The position numbers and the translations under genes are program-made. A stretch of 64,000 bases of DNA from assembly GCA_050084985.1 (NCBI GenBank), contig JBITNC010000001.1, positions 168,392,001 to 168,456,000 on the forward strand, read 5' to 3'. Source of the DNA: Nageia nagi. Lineage: Eukaryota; Pinophyta. Each line of letters begins with the position of its first letter. The stretch's first letter is position 1. Shown here piece by piece: positions 56,590 to 64,000 of the stretch. The notes under the pieces are model-generated. The model saw only the letters and a list, made by a program, of their open reading frames with translations, made no database searches and was not told where the DNA came from.

Positions 56590-59507
56590 CAACCATGTCC
56601 CACCCTTCATCATCCACCAACCATCAACTTTCCTATAAGAATATATCATGGCCTATTATTTTATCTTATTTTACCCCACTATGTTAATTAGAATGCATGG
56701 ACTAGATAAGGTTAAAAGGGCTTGTTTTTATGCCCTAATTTAAAATAGATTGAAATTTATTGGACTATCTTATGTCCATTTATGATATTAAGAAAGCAAG
56801 GTTTTATGTGGTTATGGAATCAAGAAGCTTTTCCTTTGAAGTTTCAGTTGTAGACATTAGTCATTTGACTGGTTTACCACATCATGGTGATGATGTATAC
56901 CAAGTTAACTCTAAAGCTCTATTTTTTGGAGAAGAAAAAATGTATTTAGAAGAAACTTACCACATTCAAATCGATAATTTTGGTAAGTTGTTCTTCAAAT
57001 TTCATTTTAATTAATTTTGTCTATTAATCTATAACTAAAATTTTATTAATTAAGTGTCATATTTTTTTATGCAAAATATCAAAACAAAAGAGGAATAGTT
57101 TATAAAAACTTCCCCCATGACTACTTTAAAGTAATTTGTGAATTTTTTTAGTATAGAATTATTTTGCAAGGTAGAACATCTGACATTCCATTATGGTCTA
57201 TAGTTTACATTCTTCATTCATTGAATGGTCAAAAATTTGATTAGTGAACATATATTTCAAATAGAATTAAATATGATGTGTCTTTTTTCCATTTAAAATG
57301 ATGGTATTTTTATATCATGTACAAATTACATTTCAGCTCTTTATTATGAAGCTTTCCATAATGTTATCAATACAGCTCCAATTTTGACAACATTGGATTC
57401 ACAAATGATAGCCTTAGCTTTACCGAATAACAAAATCTAGGTATTTACAAATCAAATTTATTTCTCATTTTAAGTTGACATATTTGAATATTTAAAATTT
57501 TACTAACATTAATCAAATTATATTATTTTAGTATCTTGCAAAATAAACATCAAAGAAAAGGGAAGCAGCACTAAGAGGAGTTCATCCAAAAGGTGGTGAT
57601 GATAATGAGTCTGTGAACCCTTCAAGTCCATTAATATTAAGATGATACTCTACAAGGAGGACAAGGAATGTATCACCTCCTACCATTGGTGAATGTTCAA
57701 TGAATACAAGTATTTTACATTTTAATTGATAATGTTTTATTAAATTATTTATATTATCTTAACTTTTTAACAAATTGTTATGGTTGTAGGAGAAGGAAAT
57801 GTTGCTATTATTAGGACAATATTTCTTGATAGGCCTTCAAATTCCTTTCGATGAAAATGCAACACAAGGAGGTAATATAGTAAATTTGTTATTTTTATCT
57901 TTTTATTCAACATTGCAACTATATGGTAGTAGGATGCAATCATATGATAGCAAAATGCAACTACAAGGTAAAATTCTATTACTACATAGTTGCTTGATAG
58001 CACCTGCAACTGTTTGATTGCATCTTACTTTCATGTGGTACCATTATACTAGTGTATGGACAAATTAGTCTATAAATAGATACTAAATATTTTCAACTTT
58101 TCATTCAGTTTCTCTTCCAATCATCATAATTAAAGATCAAGATATGGAAGATTTACCTAATCAACCATTTCAAACTACTTCCACTACACTTGCTTTAGGT
58201 ATCTAGTTTTGAATTTTGTTTTTATCTTAACTTGTTTTCCCATATAAACAAATTCATATTTCATAATAAAAAAAAATTGATATAGGTGGTAGATCTAGTT
58301 CTCAAAAGTGGAAGTCATTATCACCCATTCCTCCTCCTCCTATTGCACATTCAGTCTCCACAAGAAGAGTAGGAAAATGTCTAAATTTATAATAGGATGC
58401 TCCTTCCATGAGCCACAGAATAGTGAACTTATCAGGAATGAATTCTTTTCTTGATCTACATTTGGATGATGTACATAGTGTTGGTATTTTCAGTCTACGA
58501 CACATCCCTTTGGATGTAGATTTTTTAGGGATGGATATTGGTTCAAATCCATCATTGAGCACCCATGATATAATTTAGATTCAAGTTCATGTTTCTAATA
58601 TACAACAAACAAATACTACAACACCCTCACAAAACATGGAGGACACTGTTGGTAAAATGGATGATGAACTCACTTACTTTCCCTTGAATGCACTTGTTTC
58701 AGATGATACATTTGCATAGCTAAATTATGTTGTCCTAGATAACATTAATACTTTAAAGAAATAGGAAGTATAGGCTAAAGCATTGATAAAGGAAATTAAT
58801 ACCTATTAACATAATCATTCTCAATGTGATTCTTTGTACAAATTGGTTGAGAATGAACTTTCTAAAATAGAAAGTTTGAAGAATCAAACACAAGTGGGTT
58901 CAATCAATATTCAATGTGAATACAATGATAACATAATAGGTATTATGTGTAACCATTTGGAAAATTTAAATGCAAAGGCCCAAGCTTACTATGACCTTTG
59001 GTCAAGAGATAAAAATTTAGTAGAAATTGCAAAGGCATAAAAGGAACAAGCTGAGGTAACAATTTACTTTCTTAATTTCAATGTTTACATATGTTATATT
59101 TATATTTTGAAAAATATATTTATATTCATGTTTATTATTTTTATATTGTTATGTGATTGCAGGCTAGGTATGATAAATTGTTAAAAGATATTCAAATATT
59201 TAAAATTCATTTGAAACTTGCAAAAAAAAGTGTCATAACAACCATTCAAATGAAGGATGAAATGGCCTAATTGAAGAAAATGAATAATGCTTATATAATG
59301 ACAATTAAAGAGCATCAACTCAATCTAGACATTTTATGGAAAGAGAAAACTACTACAAATCTGAGTTTACTTTCATTAGACAATGTATCTACCTCAAAGA
59401 AGAATATATTATGCAATCTTATCAAAGCTGTTGATCTTATCGGGATTTTAGATGAGCTAGAGGGTTCTAGAGGAGGAGAAGATAGGAAGGATCTTAGTTT
59501 AATTTGA
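56590..59507 (+). pseudogene. Spliced second gene of the hAT-type element (PMD-like N-terminus, coiled-coil C-terminus)
   Basis: Several coding pieces are joined by good splice signals. Exon near 56690-56979: KVKRACFYALI, FSFEVSVVDISHLTGLPHHG, then donor G/GTAAGT at 56980. The LTGLP block resembles the plant mobile domain (PMD) found in host and transposon proteins. Next piece near 57090-57240: KNFPHDYFKVICEFF, ILQGRTSDIPLWSI. Next near 57335-57440: YYEAFHNVINTAPILTTL. After acceptor TTTTAG near 57530: REAALRGVHPKGGDD. Later exons (58110-59055 and 59161-59507) encode a charged, helical tail with donor GAG/GTAAC near 59055 and acceptor TTGCAG/G near 59161. Stops at 58717, 58762, 58771, 58807, 59038 and 59268 are TAG or TAA where CAG or CAA fits. 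There is also one frameshift near 56785. Function is unknown. Confidence 0.5.
57905..58045. repeat. Internal copy of the hairpin motif array, in an intron
   Basis: ATATGGTAGTAGGATGCAA, ATATGATAGCAAAATGCAAC and related pieces repeat the motifs of the arrays at both sides of the element. Confidence 0.6.
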
Positions 59508-59519
59508 CACTTTTTAGTA

Positions 59520-60060
59520 CTTTGATGGTTTTTGTTGGACTACTTTAATGGTTTCTATGGTTATTGTTAATACTACTTTGGTTTAGACTACATTAATAGT
59601 TTTTATGGTTATGTTTGATTTAGAATACTTTGATGGTTATGTTATGTGTGATTTAAAATACTTTGATGGTTATACTATGTTTGAAATTATTCTGATGATT
59701 ATCTTATATTTCAAATTTATGTTGTAATTGAATTTCATAGTTGATTATTATGATTATGCTTATTTGAACTGTTATACGGTTATGTTATTGTTAAGACTAG
59801 TTTGGTTTAGACTACATTGATAGTTTGTATGGTTATGTTTGATTATCTTTGAAATTTATGTGATGGTTATCTTATATTTCAAATTTATGTTGTAATTGAA
59901 TGTTATGGTTATGCTTATTTGAAATGTTATATGGTTATGTTCTTTTTGAAATGTTATGGTTATATTTATTGGCTATATTTGAAATGTTATGTTTATTTTA
60001 TATTTAAAATGTTATGGTTTTATTATTTTATTAGAAATGTTATGGTTGAATGTTATATTT
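59520..60060. repeat. Degenerate repeats between the two convergent genes
   Basis: Short units around ATGGTTATGTTTGAxxT and GAAATGTTATGGTTAT recur throughout. On a larger scale TTTGGTTTAGACTACATT recurs at about 59577 and 59799 (period about 222 bp), and ATCTTATATTTCAAATTTAT at about 59700 and 59870. Confidence 0.75.
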
Positions 60061-60314
60061 GTTAAAATTTATAGAGTCATTCAAATTTATTTTGATTTGG
60101 AAATAATAACAAGCAAGAAATATTTTGGACAAAAAATACAAATATAGTAACTGAATTTACAAGTAAACAATAATATACATAGAAAAAAATATATATACTT
60201 ATTGAAAATATAAGCCAATAGTAACATGAAACTAATTTGATTAGTAAAGCAAATTTTATAATATAAGATCCAAAACTATAAGTATTTGAAATTGAAACCC
60301 TTCAACAAAATATT

Positions 60315-62790
60315 TTATTCAGGTATTTCAAATTCAAACCCTTCGATAACTTTTTTTGTTCTGATATTTTTTATTGTTGATGTGTACTTTTCTATTAGAG
60401 CATTTTCTTCATAGTTGGTTGCAACTGTCCTTTATGCAGTAGAAAACCAAAGATCCATTCCCCTTTCTATCAAAAAAAGAATCTAGAGCATTAGAAGAAA
60501 CATATAATCTAATACATGTATCCAAATTTTTGCCAAATTTATTTCAAATCTTAGATTTAATAAAAGATAAAATGTTGAATACCTTTTCATCTTCAATAGA
60601 AACCAAAATCATTGTTTGGCACAATTCATATAATCTGAAATACTCATTTATATTACCATGAAGATAAGAATTGGATAAAGTTTCACCCAAAGATGTTTAA
60701 TGGCACCATTTTTTGTTGGTTATGATAATAGAGAGTATTGTTCAATCATAGCAACTCCAAAATGGTTGGCTTATGTTGTAAATAACTCCTTATTCAAAAT
60801 ACCATTAATATTTTATCCATTTATTTCTATAGTTTTACCAAAATGTGTTCCAAGATTTACCATGTATTTGCAAAACAAATCATGAATTAACTATTCACCA
60901 TTATCTGTATTCCAAAATTTGGGATTCACAACTGCCATAGATTTAAATAAATCATCTCTTTGAAATCATTCGTGGATTTCATTAGTTAAGGTTGTACAAA
61001 TGTTTTTCAAATTAACACATGTTTCATAAATACAATTATAAAAAAAAGATGATTTATAGGTTCATCTTCATATTTTGCTCCAACCAAATCCTTTTTAATA
61101 TTTTGAACATGTAATGGTATCAATTTTCCTTTCACCTCTATACAAAGATGATCATTGATGTTAAATTTCAAAAAATTGTTTGGAAGTTTAACATTTGTCA
61201 AAGTTTCCCGTCTTTGAAATAAAGGACCTTTAAAACTATTTGCACCTGTATAAAGCATATCCAAAGATAAAGATACCCTTTTTCTCAAAGACATGAAATT
61301 GGATATGTATATAGATATTTTTTGAGCATGTTTCATTAAAGTATTGATTTCCTATAACATTGGAAGAATTCTACATAAAGTCAACAATATTTGAAAATCT
61401 ATTAAATGGAATAGTAAATCTTTTGCTTTATCAACCACATTATGGTGGTCATACATATAACCAACTAAAGATGGATATTCAATCAAAACTCTTTTTTCTA
61501 ATTCATACAATGAAATCCATCTTGTATTGTTATCTTTTAAAAGCTTATTTCCATCAGTTATTCCAACAGAGAAATTTTTAAACTCTATATCTTTTTGGGC
61601 TTCTTATGATATATGCATGCAAATCACAAATAAGCTCTTCCACTTTTGATATGCTTATAAAAGTGTTAACAATTCTATATGCAAGGTTCATTCTATGTGC
61701 CATACAATGAATGGGCATCATATAAGGAGCTACTAAAGTCTACAATCTAACATAAAGACCATTTCGATTACCTTGCATTATTGATGTACCATCTGCTCCA
61801 ACACATATCAATTTGATTTCATAATCATTCATTCCAACAAAATCTTTTAAGTTAGAAATAACTAACTTATAAAGATTTTTAGCATTATAATTTTCATCTA
61901 TTTTATGAACATTCAATAGATGTGGTGTCCTACAATTATTTTGAAAAGTGTATACATGCATACAAACCCATGAAGTATTATCCATTATTGTAACTTCATC
62001 AAGTGATAGTGAAATAAATTATGTTTTTTTCACTTTATCTTTTAAATTTTCAATCTCAACCATCAATAAACATTTTACAATTTCCCAAGCACTTATCTCT
62101 AACCAATATTTTTGTGGTACATTCTATAATCCTAGTCTTTGATATAAACTTTTAAAATTCGTAAAATATACAATAGGCCTACCCTATTTAAGAATATCAA
62201 ATATAGTACAAAATTGTGTAAATTTTGTAGACCTTTTTGCATAGTAATTTTTTCAAAATGTGTTTCTAGTGTTCGACCTTTTTCTTGTAGATCTTGTTTT
62301 TCTTTCATGTACCTTTCATATTCTACTTTATATCGTAAGTGATTACACTCATCTTCAATTTTATCCTTACAAGAATTAATTATTTTTTCCATTTTCATCT
62401 ATTTTGTTGAAATATAATTTACCATAATGTTTTTGTATTGTATCTATTTTCAATTGCATTCGATGTTCTCTTTTTGTTGCCCAAAAATATATCTTACATT
62501 TACACTCTGTTGGATCATTTCTATCACCAGGATCAATTGGTTCTATGAATGTATATTTTGCTACCAAATTGACCTAAAAACTCTTCCAATTGTCCATTTT
62601 CCACTACATTTTCTTTTCAATTTTCTACTATTATTTTTTGTAGATTTATCTGTAGTTTTATCCATATATTTTTTTGAACTTTTATCTATAGACAGGTTAG
62701 GAGGATTATCATCATGTAAAGGTGCTCCATCTATAGGGTACTCAACTAAAAATGGTTGTACATCAATTAGAGCAAAATCAGTTGGTACAT
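60315..62790 (-). pseudogene. hAT transposase, copy 2 (zinc-finger-862-like family)
   Basis: The enzyme would excise and insert the surrounding element in the nucleus. Minus-strand order: an N-terminal basic region (SKKYMDKTTDKSTKNNSRK, about 62650), a zinc-finger-like piece at 62376-62567 (CKCKIYFWATKREH), a helical piece at 62132-62398, then the RNase H-like core at 61740-61985 with NTSWVCMHVYTFQN, HLLNVHKIDENYNAKNLYKL and LICVGADGTSIMQGNRNGL. The NTRWISLYE motif follows near 61500, then LTLCRILPMLQEINTLMKHA near 61330. A weak C-terminal dimerisation region spans about 60400-60700 (KHLWVKLYPIL, ERGMDLWF), ending in FEIPE and a stop at 60315-60317. Frameshifts and stops break the frame, but the domains are far better kept than in copy 1. 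Confidence 0.78.
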
Positions 62791-63159
62791 GATTATTGGG
62801 GTTTTTTGCATATGGAAATTAAAAATTTTTATTATTATTAATTAGACCAAATTTAGGTGAAACATGATTATTATTAGGTGGTATATCATTATAATCATAA
62901 TGTATTTCCATATATCGAAATTAATAAATTTAGAATTTCAAGCCTTACATTAAAAATAATAGATAAGAAAAGTATTTGTATCAATTGAAGATGCTTGATG
63001 AGTTCCTCCATTTTGTGACTATCCATTAGGAAAATAAGATAACATATCCTTTTTTCATCCCCCTTTACTACTATTCTTAGAGTCCATAGAATTTGCAATT
63101 AACAATTGAATAAAAAAATTTAATATAATCGAAAATAGATAAAAATATAAACATGTTGA

Positions 63160-63735
63160 ATAATTAGCTACTATCCAATAAGAGTTGCTACCATATGGTT
63201 GCATTTTTTGCTACTGCTTGGTCAAGTTTGCAACATAATGCATCCGCATGGCAATAGTAGGTATAAGGTACCAAATAGTAGCAAGTTGCTATTGAATGGT
63301 AGCAGGTTTCCATCGAACTATAGAAAAATTGTAACTATTTAGTAGCAATGATTACTATCAAATGGTAGCAAGTTTTACTACCAAATGATAGCATGTTGCC
63401 ACTGAATGGTAGCAAATTGCAACTATATGGTAACAAGTTGCTACCATTCAATGGCAACTTGCTACCATTCAGTAGCAGTTTGTTGCCTCTACCAAATGGT
63501 AGCAGGTTTTACAATTGAATGGTAGCAAGGTCAGGTAGTAGTTTGCTACTAAATGGTAGCAAACTACAACCATCGAATAGTAACTTGCAATCATTTGATA
63601 ACAACCATCTAGTAGCTTACTACCATATGAAAGCACATGCCACCATGTGGGAGCATATGCCACCATTTGAAAGCACCATAGTTTGTTTAGAGACATCTGC
63701 TAAATTGCTACCATTCGATGGTAGATCTCAATTTT
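63160..63735. repeat. Right-side array of TGGTAGCA / TGCTACCA motifs
   Basis: At least six ATGGTAGCA and four TTGCTACCAT copies occur in mixed orientation, often as facing pairs. One pair, CTACCAT-TCG-ATGGTAG at 63708-63724, is a perfect 7-3-7 hairpin. The arms equal those of the left array with C in place of T (CTACCAT versus CTACTAT). Confidence 0.88.
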
Positions 63736-64000
63736 AAATGATGAAACATTATAAAATTTGAAATATGATCTTACCTATTATCGCAAATTTGTAACTCCTT
63801 TTAGATTCTGTAGTCTTCATTTACATGCTCTCACAAATATGGATATATCAAATATATTTTTTAATTTATGTATTTATATGGGAGGGATTTAATAAAAATA
63901 AAAATAATAATTTGTAATTTCAAGGTGAAGTTGACTAGCTATTATTTCAAAATTTTGGAGAATTAATAAAAATTTAATTTAAAATTTATTTTAGACTTGA
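63736..64000. other. AT-rich end of the window, no gene seen
   Basis: It contains an AAAATTTAATTTAAAATT segment near the very end that resembles, in reverse complement, the TTTTAAATTAAA near the left tip of the hAT-type element. With such simple sequence this may be chance. Confidence 0.3.

Larger units (their letters stand above)
55940..64000. mobile_element. Large hAT-type DNA transposon with a second, spliced gene (right end not in window)
   Basis: The copia C2 integrase text stops near 55939, and the new sequence starts TAGAGGTGATTTTAAATT, which fits the hAT terminal consensus YARNG. ATTCGTAG (55932-55939) would be the 8-bp target copy. Inside are a hAT transposase on the minus strand (60315-62790), a convergent intron-bearing gene on the plus strand (about 56590-59507), and arrays of hairpin-forming motifs near the left end, in an intron, and at 63160-63735. 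The matching right end (reverse complement of the left tip) is not seen before 64000, so the element is at least 8 kb, or its end has decayed. Confidence 0.6.

Noticed and set aside
63736-64000. Right terminal inverted repeat of the hAT-type element at the window end
   Set aside because: Only a short AT-only match with the left end; no CACCTCTA end and no second ATTCGTAG are found.

Overview
This looks like intergenic DNA from a land plant with a large, repeat-filled nuclear genome. A gymnosperm is a reasonable guess but is not proven. The evidence is the set of plant-type Ty1/copia elements (tRNA-iMet primer sites), Tat-like Ty3/gypsy elements with a second RNase H, a plant L1-type LINE with a DUF4283-like ORF1, hAT transposases of the zinc-finger-862 type, a PPR gene fragment, and the general AT-richness with few CpG sites. 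I see no intact host gene, no rRNA or tRNA gene and no CRISPR array. Almost every coding region is a broken transposon gene.

Layout. 1-10.1 kb: two minus-strand copia remnants (C1, C3) around a PPR pseudogene fragment. C1 is split in its integrase by a complete, young, gag-only LTR retrotransposon (TR-GAG type, 679-3313) with 321-bp LTRs, a 5-bp target duplication, a primer site, a polypurine tract and one intact 308-codon gag ORF. 10.4-12.1 kb: an old hAT transposase on the plus strand. 12-17 kb: degenerate repeats and an unassigned 200-codon ORF. 17.17-28.77 kb: Ty3/gypsy element A (minus strand), nearly complete in domain order, with a LINE inserted in it and an LTR-like unit inserted in the LINE. 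29.47-37.38 kb: Ty3/gypsy element C (plus strand), a different family of the same Tat-like type. 40.55-46.61 kb: element B, same family as A but lacking reverse transcriptase and RNase H. 46.6-52.8 kb: duplications, minisatellites and a LINE-like tail. 52.8-55.94 kb: the 3' half of a third copia element (C2).

55.94-64.0 kb (runs off the window): a large hAT-type DNA transposon apparently inserted into the integrase of C2. It holds a minus-strand hAT transposase and a convergent, intron-containing plus-strand gene with a possible plant-mobile-domain-like N-terminus and a coiled-coil C-terminus. Arrays of short inverted repeats (CTACCAT/ATGGTAG and C-to-T variants) lie near the left end, in an intron and near the right side. 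This element and the TR-GAG element are the most interesting objects here.

How the parts relate: the window is a nested history. Old elements are riddled with stops that are mostly Gln-to-stop or Trp-to-stop, as expected from decay of methylated cytosine. The TR-GAG element has kept its CpG sites and its reading frame and must be the latest arrival. It carries no pol genes, so any mobility would need enzymes from an autonomous relative.
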